A stretch of DNA of 64,000 nucleotides, from positions 248,001-312,000 of the forward strand of contig NZ_LQPT01000019.1 in the NCBI RefSeq assembly GCF_002102355.1, given 5' to 3'. The notes beneath the pieces were generated by a model that was given only the letters and a program-made list of their open reading frames with translations, did not search any database and was not told where the DNA came from. The stretch is from Mycobacterium sherrisii. GTDB lineage: Bacteria > Actinomycetota > Actinomycetes > Mycobacteriales > Mycobacteriaceae. Shown here piece by piece: positions 8,699 to 16,768 of this stretch; positions within the stretch are counted from its first letter, which is position 1; every line of letters begins with the position of its first letter. The translations under genes and the position numbers were made by a program.

Positions 8699-8980
8699 CT
8701 AGCGGAATTTCATCCCGACGAAGTAGCAGCCGAGCAGCGCGACCGCCACGATCACCACCCAGGCGTCGGTGAGCCGGCACAACAGGACGGGGGCGTTGCG
8801 TACCTCCATGAACTCCCGAAAGATGATGCGTACCTTGATGAGTGCGATCACGACGACGCTCGAGGTGACGACCGCCCGCGACCGCGGTGTGCTGCCGGCC
8901 GCGTGGTCTATCCACAGATAGCCCGTGGTGAGTGCCGCCAGGATCACCCACACCGCGAACAATCGCTTGTTGAACCGCAC
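8699..8980 (-). CDS. prokaryotic cytochrome c oxidase subunit IV-like membrane protein
   Basis: A 93-residue protein starting at GTG 8980. Three hydrophobic segments at about residues 7-24, 37-54 and 70-88, with a REFMEVRNAP loop, match the COX4_pro/CyoD/NorF type of small oxidase subunit. It follows the subunit III homologue by 3 bases, so they are one operon. No catalytic subunit I or subunit II is in the cluster. The protein may assemble with an oxidase encoded elsewhere. Confidence 0.78.
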   Translation of the reverse strand: MRFNKRLFAVWVILAALTTGYLWIDHAAGSTPRSRAVVTSSVVVIALIKVRIIFREFMEVRNAPVLLCRLTDAWVVIVAVALLGCYFVGMKFR

Positions 8981-8983
8981 GAC

Positions 8984-9571
8984 TCACCTCACCACATACA
9001 GCAGCGCGAAGATGAGCACCCACAGGAAATCCACGGTGTGCCAATAGGTTGCGCAGGTTTCGACGAGAATCTGGGAGTCTCTTGATCGGGGCCTGCCGCC
9101 GGGGATTTGGTAGACGATGACACCGAGGGCGACCAAGCCGATCAGCAGATGCACGAAGTGGATCCCGGTGAGGAAGAAGTAGTACGTGAAAAAGTCGTTG
9201 CTTTCCAGGCCGTTTCCGCCGCCAACCAGCCGAGCCCACTCAAACACCTTGCAGGACAGGAAGACCCCGGCCAGCGCTGCCGTGATCACCACGTCCCGCA
9301 GGGCCGCCCGGTAGGCACCGGCGCGCGCGGACTGGACACACCGCGCAACCGACCAGGAGCTCAGCAGCAACACGAGGGTGTTGAAAACGCCGATGGGCAG
9401 GTCCAGCTCAGCCTGGGCTTGCAGGAAAAGCTGCGGGTGCTGCGCACGCGCGGACAGGTAGAAGCCGAAATATGCGGTGAAGACCAATGTTTCGAACAAC
9501 ACAAAGGCCCACATGTCCGGCTGGCCCGGCACCATCCTGCCGCGTCGCCCGGTGTTCACGAGATCGGGCAT
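8984..9571 (-). CDS. heme-copper oxidase subunit III family (CoxIII/NorE-like)
   Basis: A 195-residue membrane protein with about five helices. Landmarks: MWAFVLFETLVFTAYFGFYL, the FFLTGIHFVHLLIGL segment, and the terminal CATYWHTVDFLWVLIFALLYV that is diagnostic for cytochrome oxidase subunit III and NorE. ATG 9571 is chosen because it overlaps the upstream stop by one base (TGATG); the frame continues further upstream but only as a shadow of the neighbouring gene. Subunit III normally stabilises subunit I. Here it stands with a subunit IV-like protein and two larger membrane proteins, without subunit I. Confidence 0.85.
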   Translation of the reverse strand: MPDLVNTGRRGRMVPGQPDMWAFVLFETLVFTAYFGFYLSARAQHPQLFLQAQAELDLPIGVFNTLVLLLSSWSVARCVQSARAGAYRAALRDVVITAALAGVFLSCKVFEWARLVGGGNGLESNDFFTYYFFLTGIHFVHLLIGLVALGVIVYQIPGGRPRSRDSQILVETCATYWHTVDFLWVLIFALLYVVR

Positions 9572-10404
9572 CAGGCCGCCACGCCCGTCGGGTCGGGCCG
9601 GGCGCTGCGCGTCCGGGCGGGCAACGGTCCGGTTCCGAAGTCTTCGCGGCGGATCATCTGGAACAGCATCACGATGAACGTGACTTGGTAGATGCCGAAT
9701 ACGACCATGTCCAGCCACCACGCGATCTGGCCGTTCCACGCCAACACGCCACGCCGGAAGATCCAGCACGGGGCCACGACGACCTCCGTAAGGGCATTGC
9801 ACAGGTTGAGATAGCCGAACCATTTCGGGAAGACCCGATTCTTGTCAAGCAGAATCGCGACCATCCAGATCAGTGAGCCGATCAGGAACACCCCCATGGT
9901 TCCGTCGAACGACAAGAACGCGAAGTCGTACAGCCAGCCGATCGCCTCGGGGTCCCGCGCGGGGCGCAACGTCCCCACCATCAGCGCCACATTGAGCAGC
10001 AGCATGCCCGGAACTGCACTGAGCGAGTAGATGATCAGATACGAATAGCCGAAAGCGCGGCTGACCGACATGCGCCGCATCGAATAGGCGATGAGGGCGT
10101 TGTTGACAGCGATCATGCCACTGATGGCAAAAATGACTCCGAATCCCACCGGTATTCCGAGGTGACGTTCGCGGAACCAGTGCAGCTGCATGGGCAAATC
10201 CCAGGCCGGCCTCGGCGGCGGCTGGACCTGGGCCACGATGAAGAACATCGGGAAGAAGATGGTGTAGAAGACGACGAGCATGGCCCATGCCAGCCACAGC
10301 TCACGCTTGGGCCCATGCAGCAGGTGCCAGGCGAGCTGCCGCGACAGCGGCCCGACGGGAGGCTCCAGGGCAGCGGCGCCCGGCGGCGTGACGACTGCGC
10401 TCAT
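9571..10404 (-). CDS. multi-pass membrane protein, unknown function
   Basis: A 277-residue integral membrane protein with about six or seven hydrophobic helices, beginning MSAVVTPPGAAALEP. ATG 10404 is set by its ATGA overlap with the upstream gene. Features include several tryptophan-rich loops (PKRELWLAWAM, LPMQLHWFRERH) and PAPC-like PCWIF. No transporter or enzyme motif was recognised. It shares layout and loop style with the upstream 261-residue protein, so the two may be paralogues forming a heteromeric complex with the oxidase-like subunits III and IV. Confidence 0.75.
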   Translation of the reverse strand: MSAVVTPPGAAALEPPVGPLSRQLAWHLLHGPKRELWLAWAMLVVFYTIFFPMFFIVAQVQPPPRPAWDLPMQLHWFRERHLGIPVGFGVIFAISGMIAVNNALIAYSMRRMSVSRAFGYSYLIIYSLSAVPGMLLLNVALMVGTLRPARDPEAIGWLYDFAFLSFDGTMGVFLIGSLIWMVAILLDKNRVFPKWFGYLNLCNALTEVVVAPCWIFRRGVLAWNGQIAWWLDMVVFGIYQVTFIVMLFQMIRREDFGTGPLPARTRSARPDPTGVAA

Positions 10405-11186
10405 ACGTTGGTCAATTCCGTTGCGCGGTCTTGGTTCTCGGATCGTTTCCGATATACGGCCCGGCCCAGCACGACGCCCATCACAATGATCCACCCGAAG
10501 ATGGCGACATTTTTCACCCAGAACGACAGGAAGCCGTCCCAGGCAAGCGGACCGGTCAGCGACACCCCGACGAAGGCCGCGGGAACCAGGGCGGCGGCGA
10601 CCACAAGGTTGAAGTAAGCGACCCAACGCCCGAAGACCGGCCGCGGCTGTTCGTCGAAAAAGATTGCCAGAGAGAGGATCACGCTTTGACCAATCAGGAA
10701 CGGGACGAGGATGGTGAAGGTGACCCAGGCCAGGTCGTTGAGCAGTTGCGTCAGCTCGGCGCTGCGTTCCGGGCGGAAGGCGGCCAACAGCCAGCAGACA
10801 TTCGCGACGAGGAACAGCGTCGGGCCGCCCGCCGCGCACCCCAGCATGGCGTAGGAGAAGATCGGCGTCCGGTGTGCCATGCGACGAATCTGCACCATGA
10901 TCAACGCCAGGATCGGAACCAGACAGACCCCGAACCAGTTGAACAGGATCATGCTGTAACGGATCTCGGGCAGGTGGGCGAAGTCGCGGTAGAACGCGGC
11001 GACCCGTTCCGCCGGCATGCCGGGTGACATCGGTGGATGGAAACCGGGAAAGAGCAGGAACCCGGCGAGCCACAGAATCATCGCGGCGGGCAGCGTCCAC
11101 AGCAGGACGAGCTCACCGTCGGGGCGCCGCGGCACTGCTCCCACGGATTTGCGAGCCGTCGCCGCGCCCCCGCCGATGTCGGACAT
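10401..11186 (-). CDS. multi-pass membrane protein, unknown function
   Basis: A 261-residue membrane protein with about six helices. It has an acidic or polar external segment (GFHPPMSPGMPAERVAAFYRD) after the first helix and a basic C-terminal tail. ATG 11186 is preceded by GGAGGGAG. First gene of a four-gene minus-strand operon ending in the subunit IV homologue. It is divergent from a tetR gene, and the intergenic region carries the palindrome 11240-11257, so repression by that TetR is likely. Function unknown. Confidence 0.77.
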   Translation of the reverse strand: MSDIGGGAATARKSVGAVPRRPDGELVLLWTLPAAMILWLAGFLLFPGFHPPMSPGMPAERVAAFYRDFAHLPEIRYSMILFNWFGVCLVPILALIMVQIRRMAHRTPIFSYAMLGCAAGGPTLFLVANVCWLLAAFRPERSAELTQLLNDLAWVTFTILVPFLIGQSVILSLAIFFDEQPRPVFGRWVAYFNLVVAAALVPAAFVGVSLTGPLAWDGFLSFWVKNVAIFGWIIVMGVVLGRAVYRKRSENQDRATELTNV

Positions 11187-11239
11187 CGGTGACTCCCTCC
11201 AGCACGAACTCGGCTGACTACATTCGGCCCGCCATCGAA

Positions 11240-11257
11240 GCTAGCCGTTCGGCTAGC
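11240..11257. promoter_or_regulatory. perfect palindrome GCTAGCCG-TT-CGGCTAGC
   Basis: Eight-base arms, perfect, with a 2-base spacer, between the divergent membrane operon (start 11186) and tetR (start 11290). Likely the operator of that TetR. Confidence 0.68.
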
Positions 11258-11267
11258 CTGGGTCAAT

Positions 11268-11283
11268 AGCCTTCGTCTAGGCT
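11268..11283. promoter_or_regulatory. second inverted repeat AGCCT-N6-AGGCT
   Basis: Located 7 bases before the tetR GTG start. It shares the AGCC/GGCT core with the stronger palindrome at 11240-11257 and may be an auxiliary operator controlling tetR itself. Confidence 0.4.
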
Positions 11284-11289
11284 CGGTGC

Positions 11290-11901
11290 GTGGTCACAGC
11301 ACAGCAACCGGTCGACGACGGAGAGCTCAGAGTTGTCGGCTACAGCCCTGCCCGCACCCGAGTACTCGACGCGGCGCTGGACCTATTCGCACAGCATGGC
11401 GTCAGCGGCACCTCGCTGCAAATGATCGCCGACGCCGTCGGCATCACGAAAGCCGCTGTCTACCATCAATTCCGAACCAAGGACCAGATCGCCATCGCCG
11501 TCACCGAGCGCGAGCTGGGCCGGTTGCTGCCGGCCTTGGAAGACGCCGAAACGCACGGTAGCGGTCCGCAAGCCCGGGACGCGCTGCTGCAAAACGTCGT
11601 CGCCATGGCGGTGCGCGACCGCCGACTGGTGCGGACGCTGCAGTTCGATCCGGTCGTCGTGCGACTATTGGCCGAACACAAGCCCTTTCAGCGCTTCATG
11701 GACCGGCTGTATCGGGTGCTGCTGAGCGATGCGGGACTGGACGGGCGGATCGAGGCGGCGATGTTTTCCGGAGCCATCAGCGCCGCGGTCATGCACCCGC
11801 TGGTCGCCGACATCGACGACGAGACCCTACTCGCGCGGCTCACCGACATGATCCGGCGCCTGATCGGTTTGCGTCAGGAGGCACCCGAGCCATCCAGCTG
11901 A
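11290..11901 (+). CDS. TetR-family transcriptional regulator
   Basis: A 203-residue TetR protein starting at GTG 11290. The DNA-binding domain is at residues 20-70 (RVLDAALDLFAQHGVSGTSL, then GITKAAVYHQFRTKDQIAIAV). The C-terminal all-helical domain is typical for ligand sensing. It is divergent from the four-gene membrane/oxidase-like operon and has two inverted repeats directly in front, so it probably regulates both itself and that operon. It converges with the DUF732-like secreted gene 17 bases further on. Confidence 0.9.
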   Translation: MVTAQQPVDDGELRVVGYSPARTRVLDAALDLFAQHGVSGTSLQMIADAVGITKAAVYHQFRTKDQIAIAVTERELGRLLPALEDAETHGSGPQARDALLQNVVAMAVRDRRLVRTLQFDPVVVRLLAEHKPFQRFMDRLYRVLLSDAGLDGRIEAAMFSGAISAAVMHPLVADIDDETLLARLTDMIRRLIGLRQEAPEPSS

Positions 11902-11918
11902 AGCAAACGTTCTGGGCG

Positions 11919-12323
11919 TCAATACCCTTGTCCGCGAGGCTGGTTGGCGAGAAAACAGTGCACCCGGGTGGCGGCATCCTCCGGCTTCACTCCCATTCCT
12001 ATCAAGATCTGGACTATCTGCGCGGAGGGAACACCGGAATCGAGATCGGTCTGGATCACATGCACACTCGGAAACCAGACATCTGCACTTACCCCCGGTG
12101 GCGGGGGCTTCGTGTCGCCGCCGACGCAGCGAGCGTAACCATCGAGGCCGGTTTCGGCTCGCGCAGACGGCACCCCGGTCAACAGCATCGGGGCGATCAG
12201 CAGGGCGGCCACGGCCGTGCCGACCTTCGCTGCAATATGCCTCGAAGGCGCCGCGCCTCCCGCACCGCCGACCCGCTGGTCGCTGCTGAAATCGGGGATT
12301 TGCATAGCGAATGGCTCCCTCAT
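11919..12323 (-). CDS. secreted DUF732-like protein
   Basis: A 134-residue exported protein with a hydrophobic segment at about residues 34-50 ending in an ARA-E cleavage-like site. The mature domain contains two cysteines (YARCVGG and VHCFLAN) framing a helical region with ...QILIGMGVKPEDAA. This arrangement resembles mycobacterial DUF732 proteins, small secreted helical proteins of unknown role. ATG 12323 gives a long N-tail; ATG 12305 is an alternative start. Confidence 0.7.
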   Translation of the reverse strand: MREPFAMQIPDFSSDQRVGGAGGAAPSRHIAAKVGTAVAALLIAPMLLTGVPSARAETGLDGYARCVGGDTKPPPPGVSADVWFPSVHVIQTDLDSGVPSAQIVQILIGMGVKPEDAATRVHCFLANQPRGQGY

Positions 12324-12353
12324 GTCGCCGGTGAAGATGCGAAAACGGCGCGG

Positions 12354-12773
12354 CTACGTATCGCCGCGTACCCAAGTCGTTACGCCGTCATGGGCTATGC
12401 AGACCAGGAACAGGCCGTCGGGCGACTGCGCGACGTAGTTCAGGTACATAGGGCAGGCCGCGCCCTCGTCCTTGATTCCCGCCATCGGCGGTGAGCGGAA
12501 CCATCGGGGCTGATATCTCCTCGGCGAGCCGCAGAACATCAGACGGCCGGGCTGCGAGCCGAACGAGACATATCCGTCGGTGACACCGAAGGCGTAGTAG
12601 GTGGTGTTGTCGCACGGTGCCCCGAGGACCTGATGCGGCATGATGCCCGGAGTGCAATCGGGATAGTCACACACCGTCGGCCCGGCGAAAGATGGCGGCG
12701 CCGCCAGTACACCGGCGCCGAGCAACGCGGCAAATAGGGCCACGATTAATCGCACCCGATTACTTTGCCACAT
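12354..12773 (-). CDS. secreted hypothetical protein
   Basis: A 139-residue exported protein starting MWQSNRVRLIVALFAALLGAG. The signal peptide covers about 1-30 with cleavage near SFA-G. The mature part is rich in Cys, Gly, Pro and aromatic residues (six cysteines, e.g. TVCDYPDC, MFCGSP, AACPMYLNY), suggesting a disulfide-bonded secreted domain. The frame is open up to 12818, but ATG 12773 puts the signal sequence at the N-terminus and has AGGAG upstream. Found in mycobacteria as an unnamed exported family; function unknown. Confidence 0.68.
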   Translation of the reverse strand: MWQSNRVRLIVALFAALLGAGVLAAPPSFAGPTVCDYPDCTPGIMPHQVLGAPCDNTTYYAFGVTDGYVSFGSQPGRLMFCGSPRRYQPRWFRSPPMAGIKDEGAACPMYLNYVAQSPDGLFLVCIAHDGVTTWVRGDT

Positions 12774-12954
12774 GCGAAAAGAAAATTCTCCTGCTTGGAG
12801 AAGATCTTTCGTATCCACGACTATGCGTATCGGACGGACTCGAACGCTGCTGCGCCCCTTAGCCTGCCGGGCGTGGATTTCCGCACTTGAGCGTCGATAT
12901 GGCGGCCGCCCGATGACGGTTTGCGCCCGAGTGCGGATGATAAGCTGCTTCTCC

Positions 12955-13761
12955 GTGCACGATCCGGAGGTGCCTGACGTCGACCGTCACAGTGACCCGG
13001 CAAACGTGAGCGATCCGGACGAACCGCAAACGAGGGCCGGGGTTGGTTCCGATGCCGCTGCGCCCGCACCGCAAACAGACGCCGAAGACGAAGTTGCCCG
13101 AGAAGTCGCCCAGGCCGAATCGCGCGCCGAGGCGGCCAGGGCGCGCCTGGAGCGGCTGCGCCGAGCGGCGGGAGTCGCAGCCGCAGAGGATTCGAACGAG
13201 GCGGCCCGGCCGTCCGCCAAGACCCGGAAACGGTTGCGCCTGCCCAGCCGTCCCGGACGACCACGCTGGCTGCGCCGCCCCCGCCGCAACACGCTCGTCG
13301 TTGCCGCCGGCGTCGTTCTCGTGTCGGCTTCGGCCGGCGCCAGCGGTTACATGCTGTGGCAGCACCGCACCCAGGCGCACAATCGGCAGCTCGCCGCGGA
13401 GTTCAGTGCAGCCGCCCGACAAGGGATCACGGCGCTGATGACCATCGACCCCGAGCATGCCAAGGAGGACGTCCAGCGCATGATCGATGCTTCGACGGGC
13501 GACCTCAACAGCCAGCTGTCGGCGATGTCCTACCTGATGGTCACCAAGGCCCGGGACTCGAAGATCGGGAACAAGGTCAGCGTGGAAGCCGTTGCCGTGC
13601 AGTCGATGAGCGACAATTCGGGGATCGTGCTGGTAGCGGCGAAAACCGATACCACTGGGCCCGATAACGCCAAACCGCCACCGGCCTTGTTCCGGCTCAG
13701 CGTCACCCTGGACCGAGATGGCGGTCAGCTGAAGATGTCGAGAGTTGATTATCTGTCATGA
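12955..13761 (+). CDS. Mce-associated membrane protein (first of pair)
   Basis: About 268 residues. An acidic, Ala/Glu-rich N-terminal region (coiled-coil-like AQAESRAEAARARLERLRRA) precedes a basic stretch and one transmembrane helix (LVVAAGVVLVSASAGASGYML). An extracytoplasmic domain (AAEFSAAARQGITALMTI ... LKMSRVDYL) follows, of the family found beside mce operons (Rv1972/Rv0199-like). These proteins are thought to support Mce transporters in the envelope. The start is uncertain: GTG 12955 is chosen, with GTG 12970 also in frame. The stop overlaps the ATG of the next gene. It closely resembles the protein at 29487-30449. Confidence 0.8.
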   Translation: MHDPEVPDVDRHSDPANVSDPDEPQTRAGVGSDAAAPAPQTDAEDEVAREVAQAESRAEAARARLERLRRAAGVAAAEDSNEAARPSAKTRKRLRLPSRPGRPRWLRRPRRNTLVVAAGVVLVSASAGASGYMLWQHRTQAHNRQLAAEFSAAARQGITALMTIDPEHAKEDVQRMIDASTGDLNSQLSAMSYLMVTKARDSKIGNKVSVEAVAVQSMSDNSGIVLVAAKTDTTGPDNAKPPPALFRLSVTLDRDGGQLKMSRVDYLS

Positions 13762-14369
13762 GTTTCGAGGGCGACTCCTCGCCAGACGGCAGCGAAACGG
13801 CGACGGACCCGCTGGACCGGCACGCCGATGGTTCGGTGCGTCCGGGCCGAATCGCCGTGCTGCGGCGCTGGGCGCGCCGCGGTATGGCGCGGTGGCGTTC
13901 GATCGTCGCGACGGCGTTCGTCGTTGCCGCCGTGGCCGCCGCCATCGGTATCTACGCCGTGGTCTACCGGCCGGATCAGCGGGTAGGCGATGCGACCGCG
14001 CACCGGGCCATCCAGGACGCATCGGATGGCGCCGTGGCGGTGTTGTCCTATTCCTATGAGCATTTGCACCGCGACTTCGCCACCGCGAAGTCGCACCTCA
14101 CCGGCGATTTTCTGGCCTACTACACCAAATTCACCGACGATGTTCTCGGCCCGACGGCCCAACAGGGGCAATTGACCACGACCGCCAAGGTGGTTCGCGC
14201 CGCGGTCTCGAATCTGCATCCCGATTCGGCCGTCGTGCTGGTTTTCGTCGACCAGACCACCACAAGCACACAAAAGAAAGACCCCGCAACGAACAAAAGC
14301 GCGGTGGTGGTCACGTTGACAAAGGTCGACGGATCCTGGCTGATCGCGAAATTCGATCCGGTCGCGTGA
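13758..14369 (+). CDS. Mce-associated membrane protein (second of pair)
   Basis: A 203-residue protein with a basic segment, one transmembrane helix at about residues 48-70 (SIVATAFVVAAVAAAIGIYA) and an extracytoplasmic domain. The domain ends in a conserved [18 protein letters not shown] ... VVVTLTKVDGSWLIAKFDPV block. This is the partner type that accompanies the preceding Mce-associated protein in mce1/mce3/mce4-like loci. ATGA overlap with the upstream gene shows translational coupling. It is paralogous to 30446-31030, which has nearly the same C-terminal block. Confidence 0.84.
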   Translation: MSFEGDSSPDGSETATDPLDRHADGSVRPGRIAVLRRWARRGMARWRSIVATAFVVAAVAAAIGIYAVVYRPDQRVGDATAHRAIQDASDGAVAVLSYSYEHLHRDFATAKSHLTGDFLAYYTKFTDDVLGPTAQQGQLTTTAKVVRAAVSNLHPDSAVVLVFVDQTTTSTQKKDPATNKSAVVVTLTKVDGSWLIAKFDPVA

Positions 14370-14446
14370 GCGCTGTTCTAACCGTTACCTGCCTGGCCGA
14401 AACGGTGTAACGTCATCGCTCGAGAATGCGCTTCGAGGAGCACCTG

Positions 14447-14968
14447 ATGCGTTCAGCGAGAACAGTCACCACCGCAACAATGCTGGCGGCCACCGTATTC
14501 GGCGGCTTGGGCACCGCACCCACGGCCGGGGCAACCACCAAGGAAGAAGTCGCCATTAACGGGACGTTCCGCGCTACGTCCATCGGCGATTACGCGCAGC
14601 GCAATGATCAATACTTCGGCGAGCCGACGGTCTATCAGGTTTGGACCATATCTTCGACGTGCGTCACATTCCAGGAATGCCACGGCACGGTGAAGAGCGA
14701 CCAGGGCTGGACGGCGCCTCTTTACATGAATGACGGCCAGATGTGGAAGGTCAGACGAGAGGTGCCGAATTGGGAGCGGTGCGAAGACGGTACCTCGTTC
14801 CCCGGCCAACAGACCTTCTTTTTCTTCCCGGTCAACGACAATGGCGGGTTTCAAATCGGGTCACGGGTCTTCTCCGGTAAAGACAAGACGTTGGGCCCGA
14901 GCGGTGCCTGTGGGCAAAACCAATGGCTTGATATCACAATGCCATTGCGCTTGGACCAGCTTTCCTAA
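14447..14968 (+). CDS. secreted hypothetical protein next to mce locus
   Basis: A 173-residue exported protein. The signal peptide covers about 1-30 (hydrophobic core with ATMLAATVFGGLG), with cleavage near TAGA. The mature domain is beta-rich with four or more cysteines (SSTCVTFQECHGTV, WERCEDG, SGACGQNQ). ATG 14447 is preferred to ATG 14426 because GAGGAG lies 7 bases upstream and the signal sequence then starts the protein. It converges on mceF. Similar small exported proteins accompany the mce-associated genes of other mycobacteria. Function unknown. Confidence 0.75.
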   Translation: MRSARTVTTATMLAATVFGGLGTAPTAGATTKEEVAINGTFRATSIGDYAQRNDQYFGEPTVYQVWTISSTCVTFQECHGTVKSDQGWTAPLYMNDGQMWKVRREVPNWERCEDGTSFPGQQTFFFFPVNDNGGFQIGSRVFSGKDKTLGPSGACGQNQWLDITMPLRLDQLS

Positions 14969-15031
14969 GTTTTTTCTAGCCGTTTTTAGCAGGCCGGTAA
15001 CTTCGCACCCCGGCAGCGCCACCAACCGGCG

Positions 15032-16768
15032 TCACGTCGGAAGCATGTCCTGCCACGTCTTGGGCGCCTTCGCCGTCACCAGATCCGACTGCTGATACAA
15101 CTTTCCGTCCGGCCCGACATACCGACCGGTGCGCGGATCGTATTTCGCCACCACGACCGACGGCGCCGGCTTGGATCCGTTGGCCCCGAACGAACTCGGC
15201 GCGGCCTGGGGCGGCCCGCCGTCGGCTTGCTCCGGCGGTGCCGGCGCGGGCGGCGCCGGGGCGGGGGGCGCTGCCGCGGGAAGGTCCCCGGGCCCAGCGA
15301 CGTCCAGCGGCGCAAAAGCCGGAATGTCTGCCGACATAGGCGATATCGGCGCCAGCGCGGGCCCCGGCGACTGCGCCGGCGGCACGGCCGCTCCCACCGC
15401 GCTCTGCGGGGGATTCTCGCCCCGCGGGCCCGCCGGTGTACCGCGCGGCACCGCTCCCGGCGGCAGCGGCGTGCCCTCGAGCGGCGCGAAGATTCGGTTG
15501 TCGGAGGTAACCCGGTCATCGGGCGGGACACCCTGAGCGAGCAGGTTCGGATCCAATGGGTAGGGGCCGAGAGTGTGCTGGCGCATTGCCAGCGGCATGA
15601 AAGGCTTGTCGCTATTGCAGATTTCAACCGTCGGGGCGCGTTTGCCCGGGTGGCCCATGCACGGGTAGTTGCGGGCACCACGAACCGCCAGCGGTGAATC
15701 CTGCGGGAGCTTGCAGTACAACCCGTCCGGCGTGTCGATGTCGCTCAGGTCGTCCGGTGATCGCCAGGTGTTGGGTGGCATGAAGCCGACCGTGCAAATG
15801 GGCGGATCGTCGATCGTGAGCGCGAAGTCGCCCATCGCCTTGCCGTCGGGATGGTTTTCACCCTGGGCGGCCTGCTCGATCGCCACGGCCGACGGCAGCA
15901 ACACCAGCAACTGCTCGATCGAGGGATGATAGGTGATGCCGATCTGCCCGATGGTGGTCAGGTTGGCCAGCAACACCGGCAATGTCGGTTTGATCTGTTC
16001 GAGCAGCGCCGACGCCTCGTCGGCGGTACCGGGCCCTTTTTCCAGCACGGTACGGAAGTGGGAATCGTTGTCCACCAATACATCCGAGATTCCGGCGAAA
16101 CTACGCGCCCACGTTCTGATCGAGTCGGTGGTGCGTGCTTGGGTATCCAGTAGTGGCCCGGTGTCTTCGGTCAGCGCGGTGGTGCGGTCCACGACGCCAT
16201 TGGCGTCTCGGGACAGTGTCTCCGAGGAGTCCAGCAGGGACCCCAAATCGTAACCGGAACCGTTGAAGGCTTGGAAGGTCTCGTCGAGCAGTTGACCGAG
16301 CTTGGCCTTCGGGATGCTGCCGACCAACGCGTTGAGCTGATCGAGCATCGGTGCGACCGGCTGCGGAATTGTCGCGTTGCGCATCGTGATCACCGAACCA
16401 TCATGCAGATACGGCGGCGAATCGGTGTTGGGCCGCAGGTCCACATACTGCTCGCCCACCGCGGAGACACTGAGCACGTGCGCTGTCAGGTTCGCCGGAA
16501 CCTTGGGTGAAGTATTAAGGGAGAGCGTCGCTTTCGCGCCGGTCGGCGTCAAGCCCACCGACGTGACCTTGCCGAGCTGAACCCCGCGGTAGGTCACATT
16601 GGAGAATTGATACAGCCCGCCGGTGGCCGGCAGCTCCAGTGTCACCGTCATTCGACCGATGCCCAGCAGGGTCGGCGCCTGGATGTAGAAGAGCACCATC
16701 GAGATCACGCCGATGATCCCGACGAGCGTGAAGATCGCCAGCTGGATCCGAACGAAGCGCGTCAGCAT
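15032..16768 (-). CDS. mceF: Mce family protein, MceF type
   Basis: A 578-residue protein, last of the mce operon. One N-terminal membrane anchor (residues 8-30, IQLAIFTLVGIIGVISMVLF) is followed by the MlaD/Mce domain (about 40-115, TLELPATGGLYQFSNVTYRG). After that come a long helical region and a Pro/Ala/Gly-rich C-terminal tail of about 130 residues ending near DLVTAKAPKTWQDMLPT. In the MceA-F heterohexamer such proteins form the periplasmic tunnel that moves lipids from the outer membrane to the YrbE permease. ATG 16768 directly abuts the mceE stop. The long low-complexity tail is usual for MceF. Confidence 0.92.
   Translation of the reverse strand: MLTRFVRIQLAIFTLVGIIGVISMVLFYIQAPTLLGIGRMTVTLELPATGGLYQFSNVTYRGVQLGKVTSVGLTPTGAKATLSLNTSPKVPANLTAHVLSVSAVGEQYVDLRPNTDSPPYLHDGSVITMRNATIPQPVAPMLDQLNALVGSIPKAKLGQLLDETFQAFNGSGYDLGSLLDSSETLSRDANGVVDRTTALTEDTGPLLDTQARTTDSIRTWARSFAGISDVLVDNDSHFRTVLEKGPGTADEASALLEQIKPTLPVLLANLTTIGQIGITYHPSIEQLLVLLPSAVAIEQAAQGENHPDGKAMGDFALTIDDPPICTVGFMPPNTWRSPDDLSDIDTPDGLYCKLPQDSPLAVRGARNYPCMGHPGKRAPTVEICNSDKPFMPLAMRQHTLGPYPLDPNLLAQGVPPDDRVTSDNRIFAPLEGTPLPPGAVPRGTPAGPRGENPPQSAVGAAVPPAQSPGPALAPISPMSADIPAFAPLDVAGPGDLPAAAPPAPAPPAPAPPEQADGGPPQAAPSSFGANGSKPAPSVVVAKYDPRTGRYVGPDGKLYQQSDLVTAKAPKTWQDMLPT

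Noticed and set aside
14422-14427. GAGAAT before the secreted-protein gene at 14447
   Set aside because: No matching ATTCTC half-site at 3- or 7-base spacing, so not counted as an operator.
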